Shown in pieces: positions 1 through 5,839 of a stretch of DNA of 6,469 nt (the first letter of the stretch is position 1; every line of letters begins with the position of its first letter). The notes below the pieces were generated by a model, which saw nothing but the letters and a program-made list of their open reading frames with translations, had not been told where the DNA came from and made no database searches. The DNA comes from Thermofilaceae archaeon (GTDB taxonomy: Archaea; Thermoproteota; Thermoprotei; Thermofilales; Thermofilaceae): positions 1 through 6,469 of the forward strand of contig JALURH010000021.1 of assembly GCA_027017025.1 (NCBI GenBank). Direction: 5' to 3'. The translations under genes and the position numbers were made by a program.

Positions 1-64
1 ATATATGTGTAGCTTCATTGAAAATTCCGTTACTAAGCAAAATAGAAGAATCATCAGAAAGTAG

Positions 65-224
65 CTTTTTATCATTTATTGGAATCTTTCTAAACCCTTA
101 AGCTGCGAGGGCTTGTAAACAATAGAACCTTCAATCTTCTATTGAAATAATTGAAATCTTCACATGTTCAGCGTGAAGCTATCAAGCCTTTGCCCCTAAC
201 TTACAATTTTCTATTGAAATCTTC
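65..224. repeat. Imperfect, regularly spaced repeat motifs (possibly decayed CRISPR-like)
   Basis: Three related stretches of about 25 bp lie at 65-89, 128-152 and 200-224, so their starts are 63 and 72 bp apart. The best conserved part is caatcttctattgaaat (132-148) against caattttctattgaaat (204-220), one mismatch in 17. By hand alignment 65-89 matches 200-224 at 17 of 25 positions, and 128-152 matches it at 19 of 25. A poorer fourth match sits near 4-28. A period near 63 bp is what a 24-25 bp crenarchaeal CRISPR repeat plus a spacer of about 39 bp would give, and repeats ending in a TTGAAA-like motif are common in that group. The copies are too divergent to call an array, and low-complexity AT-rich DNA is a real alternative. 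Confidence 0.2.
120..144. repeat. Short hairpin, 8-bp stem
   Basis: CAATAGAA (120-127) and TTCTATTG (137-144) are perfect inverted copies with a 9-nt loop. The stem is AT-rich and the right arm overlaps the repeat motif at 132-148. No T-run follows on either strand, so it is not a clear terminator. Confidence 0.35.
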
Positions 225-296
225 CGTGGGCTTTTTTCTCTGTTTATTTCTCAGGTATTATGATTGGTGTTCTTGGTATATATGGGTTGCTCGGTT

Positions 297-690
297 TTAA
301 AAAGAGAAATATTGTGTGGTTGTCTCTGGAAGGGATGGATGGGCTACGAATGTTTTTTTGTCTATTCTTGTGGCTTTCTCGTTGTTTTTGCGTTGTTTGG
401 GATTAAAGGTTACTTCCTTCAACCTGTTTTCCATAACCTCTCTAAACTTTTCGTATGCTTCCCCAATTATCTTCCTAGCCTCCACCAATGTTCCCAAAGC
501 TTCCCGATATCTACGTTGTTTAAGCAGGTCCTTAGCTAAGCTGATTTTCTCCTTAGCTTTATTTACTATAGATATTATCGCGGAAACATCAACTCCTTTA
601 CTCTTTAGGTATTCAAGGATCTTCTCAAGCCTATTTATCAATAGTTCAAGCCTTGCGAAGCTGTTAAATATTTGGTAGGTATTAGTGGTT
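297..690 (-). pseudogene. 3' part of an interrupted exported helical-repeat protein
   Basis: The minus-strand frame ends with TAA at 297-299. The longest start-bounded ORF begins at a TTG (641-639, 114 aa), but the frame stays open and protein-like further upstream, adding residues such as NTYQIFNSFARLELL and before that a short Thr-rich stretch. TTG 641 is therefore probably not the true start and no ribosome site supports it. The protein is almost wholly predicted alpha-helix, rich in Lys/Glu/Leu/Ala, with a motif like AKDLLKQRRYREALGTL that resembles AEKLLDEGKVNEVKDKI in the fragment at 946-1300. This looks like an internal helical repeat of a single original protein. The last 35 or so residues are polar and irregular, and lack a membrane anchor. 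I infer that the two fragments were one gene, split by the GC-rich element between them. Alternatively this is an independent small cytoplasmic helical protein. Function is unknown. Confidence 0.5.
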
Positions 691-750
691 GTTGGTAGGC
701 GTAGAGCGGGGATGTGTGGATGAACCGTAGCCTTGAGATGTGTGGGTTTC

Positions 751-830
751 CCCAGAGCCCAAGCATCCTCCTACCGTGCGGTGAATAAGCCTATGATCCA
801 AGGGTGAAGGATGTAGATGAAGGCTCTGGG
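751..830. repeat. Long-range inverted repeat with nested stem
   Basis: CCCAGAGCC (751-759) and GGCTCTGGG (822-830) are perfect 9-bp inverted copies. Inside them CATCCT (764-769) can pair with AGGATG (808-813), so the stems are properly nested. The arrangement suggests a folded RNA or a mobile-element end structure. A transcript from either strand could form it, apart from wobble pairs. Confidence 0.45.
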
Positions 831-911
831 AGGGGTTACCACGAAAGGGTGCGAGACCAATGACATGCCCCCAATGAACCCAAGAGGCGGGCCGAGGCCA
901 ATGAACACCAA

Positions 912-945
912 GGCGGACATATGTCTATCAACGACTATGTCCGCC
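912..945. repeat. Strong 10-bp hairpin at the edge of the GC-rich island
   Basis: GGCGGACATA (912-921) and TATGTCCGCC (936-945) are perfect inverted copies with a 14-nt loop. The hairpin sits where the sequence switches from GC-rich, non-protein-like DNA to the helical coding frame that starts at 946-950 on the minus strand. A subterminal hairpin is expected at the ends of IS200/IS605-type elements. No T-run follows on either strand, so an intrinsic terminator is less likely. Confidence 0.55.
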
Positions 946-1300
946 GAACCCCTCCTAATAGTATCCCTAATTTTACCCAGATCTTCCCGGCCTACAATAT
1001 CCTTGATTCTGCTGAAAGCCTCCCTTATTTTATCCTTGACTTCATTAACCTTACCTTCATCTAACAGTTTTCTGCTTTATCTACGAGAGCCTTGATCCTA
1101 TCAGCATAATCTAGAAGCTCAGAAACCAGCTTTGTATCATTAATTCTGCTAGCTATTTTCCTAAGTCTCTTAATACCATTTTTTAGCAAAGAAAGCAGGT
1201 TTCTAGTACCAGTTTTTTCTCCAGATTGTGGTTGAGCTACTGTAGCTAATACCTGTACCAGCAATAACGCTATTACCACCGAGGCTACTAGCGCCTTCAT
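946..1300 (-). pseudogene. 5' part of an exported helical protein, frameshifted
   Basis: The ATG at 1300-1298 is preceded on the minus strand by a GTGACC-type weak ribosome motif. Residues 1-22 form a classical Sec signal peptide (Met-Lys, then a long Leu/Val/Ala core) with likely cleavage after Thr-Val-Ala. It lacks the charged Lys/Arg-Gly/Ala cut site placed before the hydrophobic core in class III pilins. The intact frame stops after 79 aa (TAG 1063-1061). Adding one base in the A-run at 1071-1068 restores a long, fully helical continuation starting KLLDEGKVNEVKDKIREAF and running to about 946, where the GC-rich island begins. I read this as a broken gene whose remainder is at 297-690. An assembly error in the homopolymer could explain the frameshift but not the insertion. 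A short secreted 79-aa protein is the alternative. Function is unknown; the product would lie outside the cytoplasmic membrane. Confidence 0.6.
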
Positions 1301-1414
1301 ACCTGGTCACTAGGAAAATACTTATTTCTATATTTGATAAAGATAGAAATGAAATTAAGTGAAATTTTATGTTTAGCCCAATATTACAGATTTAACGGTT
1401 TATGGCAAAGGTGA
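1301..1414 (-). promoter_or_regulatory. AT-rich spacer with possible promoter for the exported-protein gene
   Basis: This 114-bp gap separates the end of the pilus operon (stop 1417-1415) from the ATG at 1300 on the same strand. It is strongly AT-rich. The best TATA-like stretch on the minus strand is TCAAATATAG (about 1338-1329), about 30 bases before the start codon. That would put transcription start close to the coding region, as is common in crenarchaea. A T-rich minus-strand stretch around 1353-1340 could terminate the operon. No strong hairpin is seen. Confidence 0.3.
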
Positions 1415-2335
1415 TCATGGTCGAGAAAATTGTGGCGTAAAGACTAGGTACTCCCCATATAGCTCCACGAACGTGAAGAATGCTATGACTATTAGTAGTA
1501 GGATGACAATGTGTATTAAGCCTGCAGAAACCTTCCCGACCTTAAGTTTACCAACCATTAGACCGCCAAAGATAGCTTCAATGGTCGATGAATAGAATAG
1601 GACGGCCTTGTAAATACCTATATCAACTGGTCTGAGAAATGTTGTTCCAGCAGCCATCCTACTTAGAGGTATAAACATGGTGTAGGTTATTATATAGATT
1701 ATAAAGAGGTATAAGAGCATTGCAACATATACCGTAATGGCGTAGGGATTTAGGGTAACCCTTTTCTCCTCCTCATATGCTCTAATTATACCATACATCT
1801 CGGCAGCGCTATCGAGGACATCTATAATCTTCCCACCACTTTCGTGCGCTGTGATGAGTATAGTAATTGCTCTCCTCAAATTAGGGAGCTTAATCTCCTG
1901 CGCCAACCTATATAAGCTATCCTCTATGGTCGCACCAAACTCCACCCTGACAAGTGCACGTTCAATCTCCCTACCTAGGGGTCCACCAATAGTTAATGCA
2001 GCGTTCCTAAGTGCCTCCAGGAAAGTCATACCAGCTCTAATAGATTCCGAGATTCCCTTAAAGAAAGCCGGTATTGTTTTATCTATGATATCAACGTACC
2101 TCCTGTTCATGAAGTCTACGATAGCGTAGGGCATTAACGTCATGATTAACGTGGATACCAGCAGTATATTTACCTTAGTTGAAGTTATTAAGTAGATTCC
2201 TAAACCAATATTCCTTAAGCTAATTACTAACTCCTCGAGGAATAGGGGTAGGAGCGAGAGGGGGGCTAAAGCTAGGGCTAACCCCAGTACTATAAGCATT
2301 ACCTTCCTATAGGTTGTTAAACGTATATATGGCAT
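1415..2335 (-). CDS. TadC-like type II secretion F-domain membrane protein (pilus platform, second subunit)
   Basis: 306 aa. This is an integral membrane component of an archaeal type IV pilus or Tad-like secretion platform, forming with the upstream gene product the membrane base on which the ATPase acts. Predicted membrane segments lie at about 11-32, 56-76, 198-223, 243-263 and 270-293. Between the first pair and the rest is a cytoplasmic four-helix T2SSF region (about 85-195), with the typical pattern KGISESIRAGMTFLEAL, a following Gly-Pro turn, and an AHESGG stretch. The length is about half that of the usual single-chain archaeal FlaJ/ArlJ, which carries two such domains. The gene begins three bases after the upstream stop. 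Its ribosome motif GGTG is formed by the last codon of that gene, so translation is probably coupled. The family assignment is confident, but the type of filament cannot be told. Confidence 0.85.
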   Translation of the reverse strand: MPYIRLTTYRKVMLIVLGLALALAPLSLLPLFLEELVISLRNIGLGIYLITSTKVNILLVSTLIMTLMPYAIVDFMNRRYVDIIDKTIPAFFKGISESIRAGMTFLEALRNAALTIGGPLGREIERALVRVEFGATIEDSLYRLAQEIKLPNLRRAITILITAHESGGKIIDVLDSAAEMYGIIRAYEEEKRVTLNPYAITVYVAMLLYLFIIYIITYTMFIPLSRMAAGTTFLRPVDIGIYKAVLFYSSTIEAIFGGLMVGKLKVGKVSAGLIHIVILLLIVIAFFTFVELYGEYLVFTPQFSRP

Positions 2336-2347
2336 ACCCTACACCTT
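2336..2347 (-). promoter_or_regulatory. Ribosome site of the TadC-like gene, built into the end of the TadB-like gene
   Basis: On the minus strand the sequence reads AAGGTGTAGGGTATG. GGTG (2345-2342) is part of the last Lys-Val codons of the upstream gene, TAG is its stop, and ATG follows after three bases. This spacing decides the ATG start and suggests translational coupling by a terminating ribosome. Confidence 0.6.
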
Positions 2348-3202
2348 CGATAACACGCTGTCTACAGCGATTAAGATACCCATAGCCGAAAAAGGTATTA
2401 TGACGAATATTAGGATGAAGACGAGTAGGGTTGGGGGTAAACCAGCTATTGTTCCACCGAGTAGCGACATTATTGAGAGCATAACTACGAACATTAGGGG
2501 TGCTGCAACCATCATCGTGGTGTATAGCTCCGCGAGTAGTGAGAGGGTGTTAACAACGTTCCTGAGGACATGGGATTTATCCTCGATGAGTCTCCTGGCA
2601 GTAAAAAGCATATACCCCTTTAGGTCACCACTAGTAACATATGTGTCTTTCACGCCGACAAGGAATAGCCCCAGTCTATCGGATGGGCTTCTTTCAATAG
2701 CTCTTGAGAGAGCTGAGGATGTATCTAGGCCGAAAACCTTAATGTCGCGTAGAATAAGCGCTAGCTCTCTCCTAATATTGGGATCATCCTCTACTTCAAC
2801 GGATCGTTCAACAATTCTCTCAACCCCTAGCCCAGCTGATGCTAGGGAAGCCATGTAAGCCACCGTGTATGGAAGCCTCGAGTTTACCACAGTCCTCCTG
2901 CTATATACCCTATAGACCGGGTAGTAAATTAGTAGAGCGAAAACCATCAACTCTATCGATAACGTTAAAGGTATGCTTGCAATAATTGCGTAAGTTAATT
3001 TAAATCTTAGGAGAATAGTGTGTAGGAAGGTGGTTAGGGAGAAGACTATTGGTGTAGTTACTACTAGGAGGAAAATAACTATAGACATGTATATCTCGTA
3101 GGGCTCGTCTATACCCGACGCCCTATAGATCTTCTCGAATGGCTTTAGAATCTGTGCAAGCTTCCTCCCAAATCCTTCGAAGAGTCCAATAACTCTGTAC
3201 AA
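2339..3202 (-). CDS. TadB-like type II secretion F-domain membrane protein (pilus platform, first subunit)
   Basis: 287 aa. This is the first of two membrane platform proteins for the pilus/secretion ATPase encoded just upstream. Predicted membrane segments lie at about 39-60, 71-97, 221-249 and 256-281, two before and two after a cytoplasmic helical T2SSF region (about 108-210). That region has the family pattern LPYTVAYMASLASAGLGVE, then an RDIKVFG segment and a SGDLKGYM segment. The start is a TTG (3202-3200), two bases after the ATPase stop. It is supported by GGGTG five bases upstream; the next Met is inside the first membrane segment, so a later start is unlikely. Together with the downstream gene it equals one archaeal FlaJ-type protein of about 590 aa split in two, the arrangement seen in Tad (TadB plus TadC) systems. 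Assignment to the family is firm; the exact pilus class is not. Confidence 0.85.
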   Translation of the reverse strand: MYRVIGLFEGFGRKLAQILKPFEKIYRASGIDEPYEIYMSIVIFLLVVTTPIVFSLTTFLHTILLRFKLTYAIIASIPLTLSIELMVFALLIYYPVYRVYSRRTVVNSRLPYTVAYMASLASAGLGVERIVERSVEVEDDPNIRRELALILRDIKVFGLDTSSALSRAIERSPSDRLGLFLVGVKDTYVTSGDLKGYMLFTARRLIEDKSHVLRNVVNTLSLLAELYTTMMVAAPLMFVVMLSIMSLLGGTIAGLPPTLLVFILIFVIIPFSAMGILIAVDSVLSKV

Positions 3203-3212
3203 TTTTACACCC
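3200..3212 (-). promoter_or_regulatory. Ribosome site of the TadB-like gene overlapping the ATPase stop
   Basis: On the minus strand GGGTG (3212-3208) covers the end of the final Arg-Val codons of the ATPase gene. TAA follows, then two bases, then the TTG start. The strong motif five bases before TTG is what supports this rare start codon. Confidence 0.55.
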
Positions 3213-4719
3213 TGTATGTACCGGTAGCTACAGCTCTATGAACCCTCTCAGGGTTATAGTAGTAATCCCTTACAACAGCACCTATTCTCCTGTAATCCGT
3301 AATATTATTCCTAGCTAGGTAACCTATGATAGCTTTTCTCCTCTCTATCTCTTCTAGAACCTCCTCCATACTCTTAAATTTCTCCTCAGCTATCCTCTGC
3401 AGGATTACGCTCTCGTTAACCATCTCAACCCTATCTAGGGCTGGGTTAAACCTAAATAGCTCCCTCAATTCCAGGGTATTGTTTCTCGGATCTACCCCCA
3501 CGGCTTCCTGAACGCTAGTTATTCTCCTAACAATCCTTTCACCTATCTTTAGGCGCTTTATGACAGCATAGACGTTCATTACTGGGAGTAGGAATAGCGG
3601 TATATTCATAGGCTCGGCTAGCAGCCTCTTAATAGCGTATGGCACGTTCTCTGCATGCATGGTACACATACCGGAGTGCCCCGTAGCTATTGCCTGGAAG
3701 AGCGCGAAGGCTTCTCTACCCCTAACCTCGCCTATAATTATGTAGTCTGGCCTCATCCTCATAGCCGACCTCAGGAGCTGGTAAAGGTCTACGTTAAGTA
3801 CCCACTCCTCGTAGCCCGGCCTAGTCATTAGTGGAACCCAGTTCTCATGTGGGAGGTTTAACTCAGGGGTATCCTCTATAGTAACTATCTTTGCCTCTGG
3901 CCTAATGAACGTTGCAACAGCGTTGAGCGTCGTTGTTTTACCGCTAGCAGTTGCACCAACAATCATTAAGCTCTTCCCCTGCTCAATTATGTACCAGAAG
4001 TATGCTGCGAGCTCAACCGATACCGTACCGATTCTAACTAGGTCAACTATGGAGAAAGGTACCTCCCTGAACTTCCTTATAGTGAAGGTACCTCCCCTCC
4101 GCGATACTTCATTAAGCGTTAGGTGTATTCGGAAACCCCCTGGCAGGGATCCCTCAACTATTGGTTGAGCTACTGATATTTGTTTTCCAGCCCGGTAAGA
4201 CATCTTTATTAGTAGGCTTTCAAGCTCCTCTGGGTCATTGAATAATATGTTTGTTGATATCGATTCATAACGTCTATGCCACACATATAGGGGGATTCCT
4301 ACACCATCGCAGGAAATATCCTCTATGTTCACATCCTTCATTAAAACATCTATCTTGCCGAAACCCAGGGTGTCACGTTTTATGTAGTACATTAGTTTAT
4401 CGTATGCGTCTGGCGGAACACTTATCTTATATTTCTTTATTATACGTTTAACCTCTTGCTCAAGTATTACCTCGGGTTTCTCGGCTAGAAGACTCCTAAT
4501 GTCAACGTGCGAGGACTCTATAAGTAGCTTCTTAATTTTAGATAGGATTGCGATATCCTCAGAGGTTAGTGGGGGTTCTATTACCCTATACTCATATTTA
4601 CCCTCTTTAGTCTTCACTATAACTACGTAGGCGAATGGTGGTGAAATAGAGTAAAACTCTAGGAGAGATTCTCCATCAACGAGCTTCATATTATTTACGT
4701 GGTTAGCCTCCACAATCAC
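3205..4719 (-). CDS. Archaeal type IV pilus / Tad-type secretion ATPase (FlaI/TadA/VirB11 superfamily)
   Basis: 504 aa. A cytoplasmic hexameric ATPase that powers filament assembly or secretion through the two downstream membrane proteins. All family motifs are intact: Walker A GATASGKT (255-262), Asp box TIEDTPEL (about 280-287), Walker B YIIIGEVRG (326-334) with catalytic Glu331, and His box GHSGMCTMH (347-355). The N-terminal half (about 85-220) matches the family's N-domain and ends with the archaeal-type SRRGGTFTIRKF segment. It leads a tight operon, two bases before the TadB-like start. The start is uncertain. GTG 4719 gives 504 aa but GGT abuts it directly. GTG 4713 and ATG 4689 (494 aa) are alternatives, and a TATA-like stretch at 4735-4727 would fit a start at 4689. 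No residue essential for ATPase activity is missing. It could serve an adhesive pilus, a Tad-like pilus or a pseudopilus; nothing here decides. Confidence 0.92.
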   Translation of the reverse strand: MIVEANHVNNMKLVDGESLLEFYSISPPFAYVVIVKTKEGKYEYRVIEPPLTSEDIAILSKIKKLLIESSHVDIRSLLAEKPEVILEQEVKRIIKKYKISVPPDAYDKLMYYIKRDTLGFGKIDVLMKDVNIEDISCDGVGIPLYVWHRRYESISTNILFNDPEELESLLIKMSYRAGKQISVAQPIVEGSLPGGFRIHLTLNEVSRRGGTFTIRKFREVPFSIVDLVRIGTVSVELAAYFWYIIEQGKSLMIVGATASGKTTTLNAVATFIRPEAKIVTIEDTPELNLPHENWVPLMTRPGYEEWVLNVDLYQLLRSAMRMRPDYIIIGEVRGREAFALFQAIATGHSGMCTMHAENVPYAIKRLLAEPMNIPLFLLPVMNVYAVIKRLKIGERIVRRITSVQEAVGVDPRNNTLELRELFRFNPALDRVEMVNESVILQRIAEEKFKSMEEVLEEIERRKAIIGYLARNNITDYRRIGAVVRDYYYNPERVHRAVATGTYRV

Positions 4720-4831
4720 ACCTGTTTATTATATTAAGGTTTAGTAGATTTAAGATTAACATCTATTTCTAAAAACAATACTAATAACATTGATAAAATA
4801 AATTTAATATGGTTGCATAACACCTCAAGGG
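4720..4831. promoter_or_regulatory. Divergent promoter region between pilus operon and zinc-ribbon gene
   Basis: 112 bp, very AT-rich. For the plus-strand gene, TTTAATAT (4803-4810) is a TATA box centred about 26 bases before the GTG at 4832, so the mRNA is probably leaderless. For the minus-strand operon there are two TATA-like stretches: CTTAAATC (4754-4747), which fits a start of transcription near 4725, and AATATAATA (4735-4727), which fits one near 4705. The shared short region allows a common regulator to act on both directions. I see no clear palindromic operator. Confidence 0.5.
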
Positions 4832-5779
4832 GTGTCAGCAACGGATATAAGTGAGGCAGCTAAAGACGCCCTTATCGATATCGCAGACAAGGAAGTTGAT
4901 ACAATTGAGCCTAGGTTCTCTTCCCAGCTGGGGTTCTACTATGAGGAGATATTTAGGTCAGCTGCTAAACACAGGGTGTCTGAACGCTTAATTCTCGACG
5001 AACTAGTGAAGATGGGTTACCTCAAGAGAGAGTTATACGACAAGTTTACTAGATGCCCCAATTGCCAGAGCTACAGGCTACTTGTTAGACTCGTCTGCCC
5101 ACGATGTGGCTCAATTAACGTTAGGAGAGCTACACTATTTTCCCACGTACCCTGTGGGTACATCGGTACTCTAGAGGAGACGCTTAGGGAGGGGAAGTAT
5201 GTATGCCCAAGATGTGGAAAAACCCTTAAGAAGGAGGGGAGGGATTGGATAAAGGTTGGTGTACTATTTAAATGTGATGATTGTGGGGAAACATTCGATA
5301 GAACTGATGTAAAATTTAGGTGTACGAATTGCCAGCGAGAGTTTATGCATAGGGAAGCCGATTACCACCCAATATATAGGTATAGGGTAAATCGGAGAAA
5401 AGTGCTGGAGGCTATAGCATCCATTATTGAGGAGGCAATACTATCTAGACTTAAAAAGGAGGGATATACGATAAGGAGGGGGGTAACCGTAAGGGGTTCA
5501 AGCGGTATCCAACATAGCCTAGGGATAATAGTTGAGAGAAAGGGGAAACAAGCTTCTATTCACGTGCTGGTTCACGAAGATCCAGAAGAGACTAGGGGGC
5601 AGATCTTATCCCTATATGGTATGAGTCTCGATACACCAGATATACAGCATATCGTAATTATCCCCAGGGAACATAGCGGCTACGGCCCGGCTGGACTAAA
5701 TCTCCATGTTGTTAGTTCAAATAGTATTAGGAACACTATTGAGAGTACTATAGCTAAGATCAAGGAGGTTATAGGCTAA
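4832..5779 (+). CDS. TackOD1-type three-zinc-ribbon protein with degenerate nuclease-like C-terminal domain
   Basis: 315 aa from a GTG that fits a leaderless transcript; the frame is closed by TAA at 4805-4807 and has no ATG before it. Residues 1-70 are helical, possibly winged-helix-like. Three four-ligand zinc sites follow: C75, C78, C89, C92; then H105, C108, C125, C128; then C148, C151, C164, C167. This order, with the HVPCGY segment in the second, matches my knowledge of the TackOD1 domain described as a predicted output domain in Thaumarchaeota and relatives. Residues about 210-280 (GYTIRRGV, GSSGIQHSL, IHVLVHED, QHIVIIP) have the strand/turn order of a Mrr-like restriction-endonuclease fold. 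However, Gly stands where the catalytic Asp after His is expected, and no E-x-K pair is seen, so catalysis is unlikely. It is divergent from the pilus operon, so it may be a regulator or nucleic-acid-binding signalling protein. The biochemical role is unknown. Confidence 0.75.
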   Translation: MSATDISEAAKDALIDIADKEVDTIEPRFSSQLGFYYEEIFRSAAKHRVSERLILDELVKMGYLKRELYDKFTRCPNCQSYRLLVRLVCPRCGSINVRRATLFSHVPCGYIGTLEETLREGKYVCPRCGKTLKKEGRDWIKVGVLFKCDDCGETFDRTDVKFRCTNCQREFMHREADYHPIYRYRVNRRKVLEAIASIIEEAILSRLKKEGYTIRRGVTVRGSSGIQHSLGIIVERKGKQASIHVLVHEDPEETRGQILSLYGMSLDTPDIQHIVIIPREHSGYGPAGLNLHVVSSNSIRNTIESTIAKIKEVIG

Positions 5780-5784
5780 CTCCC

Positions 5785-5822
5785 GATAGAAACCTACCCA
5801 GGTTCATATATAGCTTTCTATC
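5785..5822 (+). repeat. Stem-loop just after the zinc-ribbon gene
   Basis: GATAGAAA (5785-5792) and TTTCTATC (5815-5822) are perfect 8-bp inverted copies enclosing 22 nt, in which ACCT/AGGT (5792-5795 and 5800-5803) could form a competing small stem. It lies six bases after the stop codon. It may protect or end the transcript, but it is not followed by a T-run, so a terminator call is weak. Confidence 0.4.
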
Positions 5823-5839
5823 TCACCTTCCTGGAGGAA

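Larger units (their letters stand above)
1..296. other. AT-rich region without a convincing gene
   Basis: No frame gives a protein-like ORF of useful length. Two weak possibilities touch the left edge. One is a plus-strand frame ending with TAA at 99-101, about 32 residues, serine-rich, which could be the tail of an upstream gene. The other is a minus-strand frame starting at ATG 75-73 and open to the edge, 25 codons with a hydrophobic start resembling a signal peptide. Neither has a supporting ribosome site and AT-rich DNA throws up such frames by chance. The region also holds short repeat-like motifs (listed separately) and T-rich plus-strand runs at about 231-252. The broken gene to the right ends at 297 on the minus strand, and its last codons plus stop are T-rich on that strand, which could serve as an archaeal U-tract terminator. 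Confidence 0.5.
690..945. other. GC-rich, hairpin-bearing island: candidate insertion relic or structured RNA
   Basis: The base composition changes abruptly to clearly GC-rich inside AT-rich flanks, and the island contains a nested long stem (751-830) and a strong terminal hairpin (912-945). No frame reads as a normal protein: the minus-strand frames that stay open give Gly/Pro/His/Ser-rich text. Read on the plus strand, 817-918 gives a Met/Pro/Gly-rich peptide including MNPRGGPRPMNTKA. From memory only, this resembles the irregular C-terminal tails of some archaeal IS200/IS605 TnpB proteins, where the 3' end of the gene overlaps the guide (omega/reRNA) RNA and is followed by an end hairpin. 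GC-rich islands in AT-rich hyperthermophile genomes are also a known signature of structured non-coding RNAs. The left boundary (about 690) is approximate. The right boundary is set by the outer edge of the hairpin. Confidence 0.35.

Noticed and set aside
264..539. Plus-strand frame of 91 aa, Cys/Phe/Val-rich
   Set aside because: Antisense shadow of the same helical fragment, without a promoter or ribosome site; its membrane-like look follows from T-rich DNA.
316..678. Plus-strand frame of 120 aa opposite the minus-strand helical fragment
   Set aside because: It is antisense to a Lys/Glu/Leu-rich helical frame, which naturally yields Phe/Ser/Leu-rich text; it has no ribosome site or family resemblance.
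690..780. tRNA or other standard RNA gene in the GC-rich block
   Set aside because: I found no cloverleaf arms, TTC-arm consensus, or motifs of SRP, RNase P or box C/D RNAs that I could trace by eye.
817..1095. Plus-strand frame of 92 aa as a real complete gene
   Set aside because: Its second half is antisense to the frameshifted exported-protein gene and is low-complexity Ser/Leu text. Only the first 35 or so residues are of interest, as a possible transposon-derived tail.
946..1300. The exported protein as a pilin substrate of the neighbouring secretion operon
   Set aside because: The signal sequence is Sec-type with a Thr-Val-Ala cut site after the hydrophobic core. Class III prepilins are cut before the core after a charged Gly/Ala site, which is absent here.
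2400..2858. Plus-strand frame of 152 aa, Ser/Thr-rich
   Set aside because: Antisense shadow of the TadB-like gene, whose membrane segments and operon position are clear.
5785..5822. Intrinsic transcription terminator after the zinc-ribbon gene
   Set aside because: The stem is real, but no T-run follows it, and archaeal termination relies mainly on T-tracts.
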